Part shown: positions 23,085 to 33,994 of the stretch, in pieces
Numbering within the stretch: position 1 is the first letter of the stretch
Layout: each line of letters opens with the position of its first letter
Origin: Isoetes taiwanensis
Taxonomy: Eukaryota; Streptophyta; Lycopodiopsida; Isoetales; Isoetaceae
Direction of reading: 5' to 3'
NCBI GenBank assembly: GCA_021234155.1
Contig: JAJEKV010000241.1
Location: forward strand, 62,001 to 126,000
Length of the DNA: 64,000 nucleotides
Translations under genes and position numbers: made by a program
Notes under the pieces: generated by a model
Told to the model about the DNA's origin: nothing
Seen by the model: only the letters and a program-made list of their open reading frames with translations
The model's database searches: none

Positions 23085-25291
23085 ATGGACCCGGCAGCAG
23101 CTACTCTTGCCAGGATGAACTCTGCAAGCCTTGCATCTACTTCAAATCCAAAATTGGAATTTTTTTGTCCGAATTCAACCAATGTTGGTGCTGTCTGTCC
23201 TCTCAAATCTGCAACAAAGCTGACGCAGGGCAGAAGACATAAGGGTCTCAAAATATACGCTAGCGTGCAAGAAGCTACCAAGGTGAATGGCGTGAAGATC
23301 AATGGCACTAAAGTAGAAAAGTTAGAAGGGGCTAATTTGGTGGCCAAAGATCAGGCCATTCCACTGGATTTGCAAATGAAAAATCCTGCGTTCAGCACCT
23401 TGATTGCGACCATAGCAAGGTTTGCTGTAGCAGCACAGAAGCAAAGGCGATTTGAGCGTGTGAATGGAAAAACAGAGGTTCCTGTGGATGCCTTAAGACA
23501 AGGAAGGCTCGTTGAAGGCCGGCTGGTATATAGACAAACATTTGTGATTCGTTCTTACGAAGTGGGGGCAGATAGAACTGCGTCTGTAGAAACATTGATG
23601 AACCATTTCCAGGTGGGTATTTATTCACTTGGAATTAGCATATTGCATGTAACTTAGTAGCTAATAATCATGTTTCGTTTGGGCGATTCAGGAAACGGCA
23701 TTGAATCATGTCTGGATGTCTGGTCTTGCTGGAGATGGATTTGGGGCTACTCATCAAATGATCCTTAGTAATCTTATCTGGGTTGTGACTAGAATGCATG
23801 TTCAAGTGGAGCGCTACCCTTCCTGGTAAGTTCATTCTGCCTCTTCTATTACCTGTGTTTTAGTCTTACCCGTTTTATTTAAATAATATATATGAAGAAA
23901 ATTAAGTTGCTCACATGAATAACAAGGAAAATGTTTCGGTCAAATAGCAGGAAACATGCTGGCTTTTTTCCTTTGGTGGACTTTTTTTTTTCAAGTCATG
24001 TTTTTTCTTTCCATGACCCAGCGAGTCTTAGATTCATACAATCCTAGGGGTATTTATCTTTCTAAGATACTGGCCTTGCATGGGTGCTTGAGTGACGTTT
24101 GATATAAGACATACACAATGTTCTAGGTCATGTGGCTCATAATCCTGTCATTTAGCTATTACAAGTGTAAATCCAATTTATGCTCTTTCCTTTGTCTTAG
24201 CATGGTCTTTGCTTATTGTGATGTAAGAAGAATGGTGTATTTTGTTTCGTTAATGGATTTTAATATCTGAATGGAACCTTTCTTTCAGGGGAGATGTGGT
24301 GGAACTTGACACCTGGGTAACAGCATCAGGGAAGAATGGTATGAGGCGGGATTGGCTTGTTCGTGATTATAAATCTGGCCAGATACTAGCACGTGCTACC
24401 AGGCAATTTTCTGACATCCTTAAGGATTTGAGTTTAGCTTGTCTCACCATATTTTGCTATGTGTATGCAGTACTTGGGTTATGATGAATAAAACAACAAG
24501 GCGGCTCTCCAAAATGCCAGATGGAGTAAGGGCTGAAATATCACCATATTATTTGCAAAGATCTGCCATTGTTGAAGAGGCTTCGCAGAAGATAGACAAA
24601 CTTGATGATACTGCACAGTTGATTCGGTCAGGACTGATGGTATGCCAAATTTTCCATGATGATATAATGAACCTATATCCACTTGTTATTTTCAACTGCT
24701 TCTTCATGTGCTTTTGGTGTTGTTAAGCTGCTGAAATTATGTTTCTTTTGTCGTGTAAGGCTAATATGTTGAATTTCTAGCTGCAATGACTTTCAGTTAA
24801 AAAATGATTTGCATGTTAGATGGCATTCTCCTTATTTTTTCCTAATGTCATTGTATCCAGCCGAGACATGGGGATTTGGACATGAATCAACACGTCAACA
24901 ATGTAAAATATATTGGATGGATGCTGGAGGTAAGTAGCTATAGCTCAGGAGCTCCGCTTGCTGTTTGTTGATAACCTATTGGCTCTGCTGCTGTTCGTTG
25001 ATAACCGTGATATTGTTTATGCAGAGCCTGCCTTCTCCAGTACATAGTGGCCATGAGTTAGCAAGCATGACACTGGAATATAGGAAGGAATGTGGGCAGA
25101 ATGATGTGGTTCAGTCCATGGCAAGTCCTGAGTTTCCTCTTGAGGAGACATCTTTGGATCCCTGTTTGAAATCTAGTAATGTTATTTCAGCAATTGGACC
25201 ATTGAAGTTTCTTCATCTGCTGAGATTACAAGTTGACGGTTCAGAGATTGTAAGAGGAAGAACAATATGGAGACTAAAGGCACGAAAGTGA
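23085..25291 (+). CDS. FATB: Palmitoyl/saturated acyl-ACP thioesterase FATB, six coding exons, intact
   Basis: Plastid enzyme that hydrolyses saturated acyl-ACP, mainly palmitoyl-ACP, and so releases fatty acids for export. Coding exons are 23085-23612, 23692-23825, 24289-24402, 24471-24639, 24861-24929 and 25025-25291. The phases join to 1281 nt and 426 residues, near the usual 410-420 for FATB. Residues 1-60 look like a transit peptide (Ser/Thr-rich, few acids). Then follow RSYEVGADRTASVETLMNHF, ETALNHVWMSGLAGDGFG, NLIWVVTRMHV, GKNGMRRDWLVRD and TRRLSKMPDGVRAEI. The catalytic residues are present: Asn324 and His326 in DMNQHVNN, and Cys361 in EYRKECG, with the His-Cys spacing of 35 known for plant thioesterases. 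Intron 3 (24403-24470) has a GC-AG boundary; the other introns are GT-AG. FATB is preferred over FATA because of the MMNKxTRRLSK and NQHVNN context and the N-terminal segment before the hotdog folds. Confidence 0.94.
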
Positions 25292-26330
25292 ATTTTGCAT
25301 ACAGGCTTGATGCTTCACAATAATATTGCCCTTGTTGGAAAGGGGCCTGTGAAATATGATTTTTAGAGTGATTATTCAGGATAAAGGTGTTTATATTGTC
25401 CCTTTTTGCACAGGTTCCTAAAATTTATCACAATGTAAATTTCAGTTTTACCATGAATACCAAATGAAATATAATGCACGTCAGCTATCTAATGCATTTC
25501 TTATTGCATTTCTTGGATCATTGGATCCAAGCATAATTCCATAACTATGCCAAATGAAGGGCTGTGGAATTTCCACATCAGACCCACGTATAAGTTTGTG
25601 CCCCCCATACGACTATCAGACGTACATACATACGTGGAATTTCCACATCAGACCCATGTATAAGTTTGTGCCCCCCATACGACTATCTACGTACATACAT
25701 ACATGGTATACTTTAATCTATACGCATAAAAATGCATGAACACCATTGCATTCACGAAAGAGAGATAAGAACAAAGAAGACTGAAGAACATATAATAAGA
25801 ACTTAGACTACTGTAGTTTTAGCACAAAGAGCACTGCAATTCAGCACAAAGTACATGCTTGAACAAATTTGGTCGAAAGAAGAACTGCAAATTTGTTCCC
25901 AAATTTGGGAGAAGGAAAACTGCAACACAGGAGGCAATCCTGGCTTATCTTGTAGAGTCATGTCTATCCTGAGCCCCTCATCAGCAACAATCCCTAGAAA
26001 CCATAGCCATAGCTAGAAATCGAGTAGCCATAGCCGGAATAGCCATAGCTAGAAACCGAGTAGCCATAGCTGGAGTACCATAGCTAGAAACTGAGTAGCC
26101 ACAATTTCAGAGCCTATCTCTGCCTGCTACTTTACGCCGCCCAAGCGACACCAAGCGGATCTCCAAGCATCACCAAGAAGATCTTCAAGCGACGGCCTCA
26201 TTTGTGTTACCTCATCTGCACCGCCTCATCTGGCACATCTCCCAGCCTCATCTGCATCGGCTCCCGCCCACCATGCTCGGTCGGCGGCCGCCACAAATCT
26301 GTAAAATTACCCAAGGTCAAAAAAATTCGA
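25292..26330. repeat. FATB 3' flank with two minisatellite-like repeats
   Basis: After the FATB 3' UTR come two exact-looking 70-bp tandem copies at 25564-25633 and 25634-25702 (GTGGAATTTCCACATCAGAC...). Around 25998-26100 lies a minisatellite of three roughly 36-bp units (ATAGCCATAGCTAGAAAC followed by CGAGTAGCC). At 26195-26255 the 9-mer CCTCATCTG recurs in a GC-richer patch. No gene is recognised. Confidence 0.7.
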
Positions 26331-28670
26331 ACAAAACCTTAACCCCTATTTTCAGCTAAACCATTGACAAAATCATAGCAACAAATAATTTGCGAACCTT
26401 ATTGTGCATAATTTTATATACAACAATTTGCTTAAGATTTGTTTAGTGGTGGTGCGTTGCAAATAATTCCACAATGAATACAAATAATTCCACAATGAAT
26501 ACGGTGTAATAATCCCACTAGTTTCTCTATAGGGGAGGGTCCCCACCGAGAGCCCTGGTACTATTTGCGGATGCGGAAAAGCTATTGACACACCTGGCAC
26601 GATTCATAGAAGGTTTCAAAACTACGGAGGAAAATTTCTAAGGGTTTCTATCAAGGTTCTAGCAAGTGACCACGTAAGTTCTGCCATAGTCGATAAAGGC
26701 TTCCGAAGTCTGCTATAGCTGGTAAGGAGTTGCGCGGGATCCTTTCATACAGTTCTTTTGAATATATGCTCCTGAATATGGCATTGCACTGTTTGAAAAC
26801 AAGTGAACAATTCTTCACTTCCTCCCGTTGCTTGTTCACTTATTAGCAAAACTAGTTTTGAGGATAAGTCGAACCATGATATGCATCACGAATGTCTTCA
26901 GATAGTATCTTAGTAAGTTTCTGAAAATGATTACTGTAAAAAACTTGCAGAGTTTGGAAAAAAGGCATAAAGACTTTATTAGTTAAGTTGCTTGCTTCAT
27001 TCAAGCATTGAACAGTAGGCAAAAGAGCTGTGGCCAATTCAAATGAAATTATCCTATCTCCAAAGAAAATATTATCGTACATTTCCATATATCCCCAGGG
27101 GCTTTAGAGCCATATAATCTTTACGTAGTCCAACCTATTCTTGAAGCAAATCTACACTACAGAGATCAATTGCTTGTTCTTGACAAATTTAATCTTTAAT
27201 CTTTAGGGACTGGAAAGATCCGACCCATAGTAATGCTATGGTCTGCTACATATATGATGGTCTAGTTATTTATGGTCATTCTGTTTTAATTAGAATGCAT
27301 GCAGATGAGTTTGTAAGGTCGATTGTGAGACTAGACACCTTCGAGAAAGGCCAGTACCCTTTGTATTTTGAGAGTGTTACTAGGATCATTTTATCATGGC
27401 TCTATATGGTATGGTTGGCATGTATATTCCTGTGGGTTTGTTTATTGGGCTGCTCATATACTGTTGACAGATATCTTGAGCAAAGTTTGGAACCCCTAAG
27501 TGGCTACATTTAACGAATTGAGCAAGATTATTATGAAATAAAGAACCTTCTAGATGGCTTTGCCTTAACTTCTTTCCAATTAGAAGGATATAGCTCTTTC
27601 TTTTTCCATGTGAGCCACCTTGGGTACCGGCCAGATATTTGCACTAGAAGGAGTGCATGTATAGAAGGATTATTATGGACACAAGGCTGGTTGCACTGAT
27701 TTGAACTTTTGACTTGACATAATAAGGCTGTGCCTATTGGCCTATTATTTTGAGATAGAAGTTTACCTTGTTGGTTTCCACAAAAGCAGTATAGAACTCC
27801 TCTTGTTTGTAGATAAATTTAATTTGCTAAGTAAATGGACCTTAGTGTCTGCCCTGGAAGTAACACATCAGAAGGGAGATCAAAACCCTGCCATATTCTT
27901 TGGCTGTTATTGCTATGGATACAGTTTCAGTCAGATTTGTCTGCATTCTAAAGTGCATGAACCAACCGAAGTGCAGATTAGCCGACCAGATTGTTTTTGC
28001 TATGGTTGAGATGTATAATAGTAGGAATTTTGTGGTTTTCTAGTTGAGATGTATAATAGTAGGAACTTTGTGGGTGTAATGTTGTATTTTTGATTGATTA
28101 GTAAAGAGAATGATTGTTGGTATATATCAATGTGCTTTAAGACTTTGAAGCCAAATGGAACTGCAGTGCACTAATTTTTTGACGCCACATGGTCAATAAA
28201 ATATTGCTTCTAGCGGCATAAACTGTAATAGCACATGGTCATTAAGATTTTGCTTCTATCAGCATAGATTATAGTTCTCTTTAACAATTTTCTGGTTGTT
28301 TGAGCTCCTAATGACTTGCTTGAAAGATTAGCCTTCATTCAGTCCTTGCCTAACAATTTTGTGTTGAAGCCTTAAATGGCCACCTTGGTAGCCTATGTGG
28401 CTGCCACCTTAGCCTTCGTGGTACCACTATCCCCCACCACTTTGGCACTTTATAAGATGAGTTGGCATTGCCAACTTGGTATGCAACAAAGTTTGCCATG
28501 TATCTTATCTTGTTTATCATGTTGCTGTGCAACCCCAAGGCATGAAAGCTGTTTATTTTGATGCTACATTATTTTATCGCTTAAGTGCGCAGCCAATGGA
28601 CACCCTCCCCTTTGGGCCAATGATTAGGAAACAAATCCAAGAACACTTTCAGTTTGGTTACGAAAGGGCA
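26331..28670. other. Gene-free or unrecognised stretch with short orphan ORFs
   Basis: No full gene is recognised. Two short open stretches look slightly coding: 27238-27513 (+), containing HADEFVRSIVRLDTFEKGQ, and 28476-28721 (+), containing FDATLFYRLSAQPMDTLPFG. Neither matches a family that I know and neither has convincing splice neighbours. A tandem pair of about 45 bp near 28005-28075 repeats GTTGAGATGTATAATAGTAGGAA. Confidence 0.35.
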
Positions 28671-28684
28671 GGTACTTGTAAGGA

Positions 28685-28822
28685 GGGGTTCACCTCCTTG
28701 CTCGCCCATTACCTCAGATAAATGGGTCGCTAAGAGCTCGCCCATTTATTGAGATAATGGGCGAGTAGGGGAGGTGAACCCCATTTACATGAGGTAATGG
28801 GCGAGCAGGGGATGTGAACCCC
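28685..28822. repeat. Foldback/inverted repeat with one left and two right arms
   Basis: The left arm 28685-28716 (GGGGTTCACCTCC...GCTCGCCCATTACCTCA) pairs with the right arm 28790-28822 (TGAGGTAATGGGCGAGC...GTGAACCCC). A second right-arm copy, 28753-28782, carries the same GATAATGGGCGAG...GGTGAACCCC. Together they form a compact foldback of about 140 bp, MITE-like in design. No target-site duplication is evident. Confidence 0.75.
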
Positions 28823-30035
28823 TTTAACCGGAAGGCTACCAACAACCCAGACCAAACCTAAATTATGATGTCCACAATAAGATTATCAACAAATATAACA
28901 AGATCATCACAACGACAACCCACAACAAGTTTATCAGCCTTCAAACCTAAATCCAGAGCAATACTCAGACTCCAAACCTGAATCCAGAGCAACAATCAGG
29001 ATTTTACTAGAGCTCATGTTGGTTCTGGCCTACTACTTGTCTGCAATGGACGCTCAAGATTTGCCTAATCCAAAGACCTGCCAGTTACGAAGGGGGTAAA
29101 CCCTCCTGAGAGCCCATTACAAAGAAATAGCCAAGCCCGAAAAAATGGCGTACAACCCATCGATTTTTCCAAAGAAGATGAAGAATTAAGAAATTGTAGC
29201 GTAGATCCCATATGCTGTTAAAAACTGGCAAAGGATTTTGAGCCAAGAAAGAGAAGCTGCATCATAAGAAGACTGGCTATGGGCGATGATGCAGAATTGA
29301 CAAGAGGTGTTTCATAATTTAAAGAACTTGACAATGTTGCGCCACATCCATGGAACAAAGCTGCATCATAGGGACGGTAATAAGCTCCCTTTGCCACCTA
29401 AAATATGGAGAACATTAAACATGTTGCAGATAGTTTATCATCATGATAAACATATAGCTGATAGTTTATCAAGATAAATAGGCCAGCAAGAGGTGTCTAC
29501 ATCCAATGGCTAGGATCTAAAGTACTTGAGGACCTGCCGATTAAAGAACGCACTTTGCAAGAGAGTGTCAATAACTTAATAATATTTCAATTGTCTCTTT
29601 GGAAGCAGGCACTTGGTGTCTTAGAATATTTTAATAATGTTCAGCATGAATTTATGAATGAAACACTAAATTCCTTTCACAAACACTAGTATAATATCTT
29701 AGAAAGTTTTGGTCTTGGCATATGTTAGCAAAGCCATGACAATAGAGTCCATCCTTTTCAACAAATGCCTTGGCATCTCATGGACTACTGGGCATATGTA
29801 AATGAAGGAAATTGAAAGTGAAGCAGTTTCTAATATGGAGTCGAAACGGAATGTGTTGTCAGGGACTGCCAACTAATTGATTTATTCAATTATAAAGTAG
29901 ATAGGCTCATTGCAATATTTGAGTAGGAGGTTTAATTTGTTTAGCAAGGAGGTAAGCAACAATAAGAGGAGGTTATATTGATTAATCTTCTTGATGTTTG
30001 TGCCTACATACATAGTGACATTCATTTTCAATGAC
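28823..30035. other. Gene-free stretch
   Basis: No gene or element is recognised. A short interrupted repeat (GATAGTTTATCA) occurs at about 29430-29480. No ORF here exceeds 60 codons with recognisable content. Confidence 0.4.
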
Positions 30036-30039
30036 TCCT

Positions 30040-31795
30040 AGTAGGCAACACTGACATAGCTAGTCCTTGCGTGCCTCCGGAATCCATATGCCTATCTCAA
30101 TTCCGAGGCGATGTGCACCTGTTTGAATTGAAGCTATGTCTATGGTTCTTCACGGGCAAATATGTACGCAAATAGCGCTCTGAACCCCGTTCAAGCATGA
30201 GATTGATCTGGCATGATAGTGTATTGTTTTGACCTGTTCTAAGGCACTAGCATCCTAAAACTTTTTGAGGAAGCAAAGATAATGCCTCAAGTTATGGTAA
30301 TCCTCTTCAGTTTGTATCTGTATGCACTTTTGCTCTTACACTTACATCGGTACAACCATTGAGCTCGTTTTTCCTTTCAGCAGGCTTTAAGGTGCTGAGG
30401 ATCTATTGCCATGATATAAGCAAGGATGGGGAGTCGAGCGTTGCCCATACCGGCTACCTTATGAAACTAGATGATTTGGTGGTTGATTGCAGCCCTTTGA
30501 AGAGGCAATTTCCTGCATAAGAATCTGATATATGTTCTGGATTTTAATCTAAGCGCATGAGTTAGGAAGGCTTTCTGCACCTGCTCCAAGTCATTCCATA
30601 TGGTAAGGGATGCCACCAGGCCCCAGACTTCAACCTTATACATAAGAGCGTGCTCCACCAAGACTCTGAACAAGTGCGACTGATAGGTCCAGGCATACAT
30701 CTCTGCTTTGTAACTATTGTTCTACATTGCATACAGTGCCTTCCAGTCTGTTATCATTCGTAACTGGATAGAAGTGTCCTAGTGTGTGGTAGAAAGAAAC
30801 TCCATTTTCAAATACTTGTAGATGGGTGCCACCTCGACATTTTGCCCCTTATCAGTGAAGAGGGAGGCCTTGACTGATATGAGGATGAGATGAGTACTAC
30901 TTTCGACTTGACCAAATTAACGTGCATTTCAGTGCCTCGATGGAAAGCATCAGGGCATCGGGATGGTATTGCATCTCATCCGGGGCATAAATTAAGAGGT
31001 CCACATCGTTAGAGTAGATGAACTTCTTAGTGATTTGGTGCATGAGCTAAACTCCGCCACCCCTATGTTCAACAATCTAGCTTTGTACTGGTCAATGTAG
31101 AGACCAAACAACAATGGAGAGAGTGGGCATCCTTGGCGGACCCCAATACTGATGTTGAATGGTTGGTCCGACGATGTCAATCGGCCTAGGAATATCTCAT
31201 ACAGCATGTGCACCACATTTTGTAGCTCATAAGGGCCCTTAACTCCCTCAATCTGTCCCACAACTTTTCCTGAGGCACAATATCGACAGCATTTGCAAAA
31301 TCGACAACGGACTAATACAATTCCTATTAACAATTCCTGTTATTTTCAATCAAGGTTTGCAATGCAAAAATATAATCAATGTGGAGTGTTGGAGCATGAA
31401 TCCTCCCTATGTCCCTACCTCTACTTCCTCCAACCCCAACGTCAATTATTGCAAGAGAATTTGGGCCAGCAGTTTTGAAGATAGCGAACTTCGATAATTG
31501 GTTAGGCATTGAGGGTCGTCTACCTTGTAGCTGGGAACAACCCTCTAGTGGTCCATTGTGGAGGAAACCTTTTTGTAATGCCATGTTAGACAATGCAGTT
31601 AGGATGGACACTATCGGTGGCCCTGCCCACTTGAGCAACTTTGCCTGCGTACTGTTTAAGTCTGCTGCCTTGTCATTAATGAGGTGTTGTAAGCCTCGGG
31701 TGACCCCTATCTCTATACCAGCATCGGGCTCATCTGTGGGAGTATCATTGCTCGGAGGGATAGATAGATATATGGTATTTAACATGCACAAAAAG
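30040..31795 (-). mobile_element. LINE remnant, reverse transcriptase and C-terminal region
   Basis: Minus-strand order, from high to low coordinate: a pre-RT and RT start (LLKWAGPPIVSILTALSNMA, 31327-31791), the central RT (ISIGVRQGCPLSPLLFGLYI, 30992-31333), post-RT sequence (LMYKVEVWGLVASL, 30467-30700) and a decayed 3' part to about 30040. The catalytic block GVRQGCPLSPLLF is well kept, but the frame is broken several times and the YADD box is not readable in frame. It belongs to the same family as the copies at 16.4-18.8 and 20.0-20.6 kb, judged by the shared 3' sequence. Confidence 0.85.
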
Positions 31796-33720
31796 TCATA
31801 GCAAATGGAATAAAATCAAAGAAATATTTAATAAAAACTATTATTCCATAAGAATTTATTTATCAAGAACAAGTACAAGGTCCCTAAGGTTAGCTAATGG
31901 TTTTTAAGTTGGGAAAAAGATGTAAAGACCAATTTTTTGGCATTGCACATTTAGTTTTCAATAGTCATTCCCATCCTTGGCATGCCACCTGCCTTTCTTG
32001 CTCGACATTTTGGGCATACGGCAGCTCCATACGACAAACAACCTGGTGCTTCAGAGGACCATCATTCAGAACAATTTTGGCCAATTTCAGGCCAACTTTG
32101 AGCAAATTCAACGCCCAACCAATTGTGAACAATTCTGTTAGATCTTTTTCTCTTTTGCTCCACTTATCATATCTTCTGTTTATGAGTCTGTGTTCTTTAA
32201 GAAAATCGACACCCTTATTTTTGTCACGTCATCATTCAGCATTCATTGGTTTTATGGCTATGAATTACTGATTACTTCGGTGGCTTTTGAATTTTTTTGT
32301 TTTTGGGTTGCTCAAAGGGCAAACTCTAGGGATGGATGGGGTAAAAATGGGATATGTTCGCATATTCCAATTTGAAGGTGGAAATTTTGGGAGATGGATG
32401 TATTGAAAGCTCCAATTGAATATGGATGAGTAACCACTCTAAAGCCTTGAAAACCGCTAAAATTCTATTTGCATATCCAATTGAAACTCAATTGGGAGGC
32501 ATGCATGTAGATCTCGAAGTGAACTTGTGGTGAAGGGAATGGTTGACAGAATGTTCTAGGAATGGTAGCATCACGCTCTGAAAGGTCTTCCAAAAATGAC
32601 CGCTAAACATCCCTGGTAATTTCTTCTTCCTTCAAAAGCTTTCCTTTCTTGATATTCTAATCTATTGTAGATATTATTAGATGCAAGATTAATCGAGATT
32701 TGCGCAGATGAGGGACAACTTCGGCAGATGAGGGATAACCATGATTAAGAGTGTCAAATTTTTGAGTTAATTGTTGCAATAGAGACATGGAAGTGTTCCT
32801 GTGATATAGCACCAGTAACATCCAAGATATGTTTCCTTTCACTAGTTCGTGATACATATATGGCTAATTATTGTCTATGTCGATTTAAATCTTTTGATTA
32901 CTTGAAGGATTATTGAAGCCTACTCATGTTATGGGTAGTTTATAGTATGGTGTTCTATGTTGATTGGAGATAGCAAGGAGGAGTAAATTAAAAGAAGATT
33001 AAGTCTGAGTGGTCTTATTAACCTGTTCTCAGAAATATTTGACTCATTTAAGTATCTTATGTTTGCATCTTCTTTACTGAGAATAATGCTGAGTAAGCTT
33101 ATATCACTTTGGATATAAAATGGTTCTTAGATGATACTCTTAAGAGAAATATGGTGAAATGCAATGGAATGGCTTTTGCTTTCAAATTGCCTCGTTTTTA
33201 TCACTCCATATGTGATGTATTTGTTGTTACCTTATATCTTTTTGACGTGTTTGGTTCTTTTATATTTCTTGTTCACTAAAGACTTGCTTAGTTCTTAAAC
33301 ATTTTGCAATTCCTTCTTACCAATTCATTCCTATGTCAAATTAATTCGCCTGCCCCTTGGCATCAAATTCGGTCCCTTTATTCATTTTCTCGTTGCCCCT
33401 TCAATAGCAGCTCCATGAGGGCAACCCTCTATGCGACATCACTTTGTTTGGATGGGCTCAAAAGAATGCATTTTAAAATAAGACCACAATTGACTTTAAA
33501 TAGAAAAAAACATCTCCATTGGTCAGTCAATCTTATGGAATGCTAAAGACATCACCCCCTTTTTCAACAATGCGAACTAAATCAACTTTCTTAATAACAT
33601 ATTGGGAGTGAACGATACTCTTGAGGTGTTAATCGTTACAACAACCGCAGAAATATAATTATACAAGGAGGAGCTCTGATCTGATGAGCTTACGTAAAAG
33701 TTATGCTTGTAGACAAAAAT
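31796..33720. other. Gene-free stretch
   Basis: AT-rich sequence with no recognised gene, RNA or element. ORFs up to 124 codons (31897-32271, +) lack any family signal. Confidence 0.4.
33713..33717 (-). terminator. Pol III terminator of tRNA-Val
   Basis: A run of five T on the minus strand lies a few bases after the tRNA 3' end, the standard RNA polymerase III stop signal. Confidence 0.7.
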
Positions 33721-33721
33721 T

Positions 33722-33795
33722 TGGCTTCGCCCGGACTTGAACCGGAGACCTTCAGTGTGTTAGACTGACGTGATAACCAACTACACCACGAAACC
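33722..33795 (-). tRNA. tRNA-Val(AAC)
   Basis: The minus strand starts GGTTTCGTGGTGTAGTTGG and ends with the acceptor strand CGAAGCC plus discriminator A. The 7-bp acceptor stem pairs with one G-T. The anticodon arm is TCAGT-CTAACAC-ACTGA, giving anticodon AAC. The T arm is CCGG-TTCAAGT-CCGG. The internal promoter boxes are present (TGGTGTAGTTGG; GGTTCAAGTCC). There is no intron. The anticodon stem differs from the common angiosperm tRNA-Val(AAC) sequence as I remember it, but all stems pair, so the gene looks functional. Confidence 0.95.
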
Positions 33796-33994
33796 AGTTG
33801 TGGGATTTCCGCAGGCTTTTATTTAAGAACAAAATTAGTCAGTTAGAGAGAGCAAGAAACGCATTGAGCTGGCTTTTATATTTGTCACCTCGGCAGGAAT
33901 CGCTAGCTCCGTCTACGTCTTCATCCGAGTTTACTGATCCTAGGATGCAAACTCTCCATCTGATCAACTCCCTTATACCGAGTTATATAATAAG

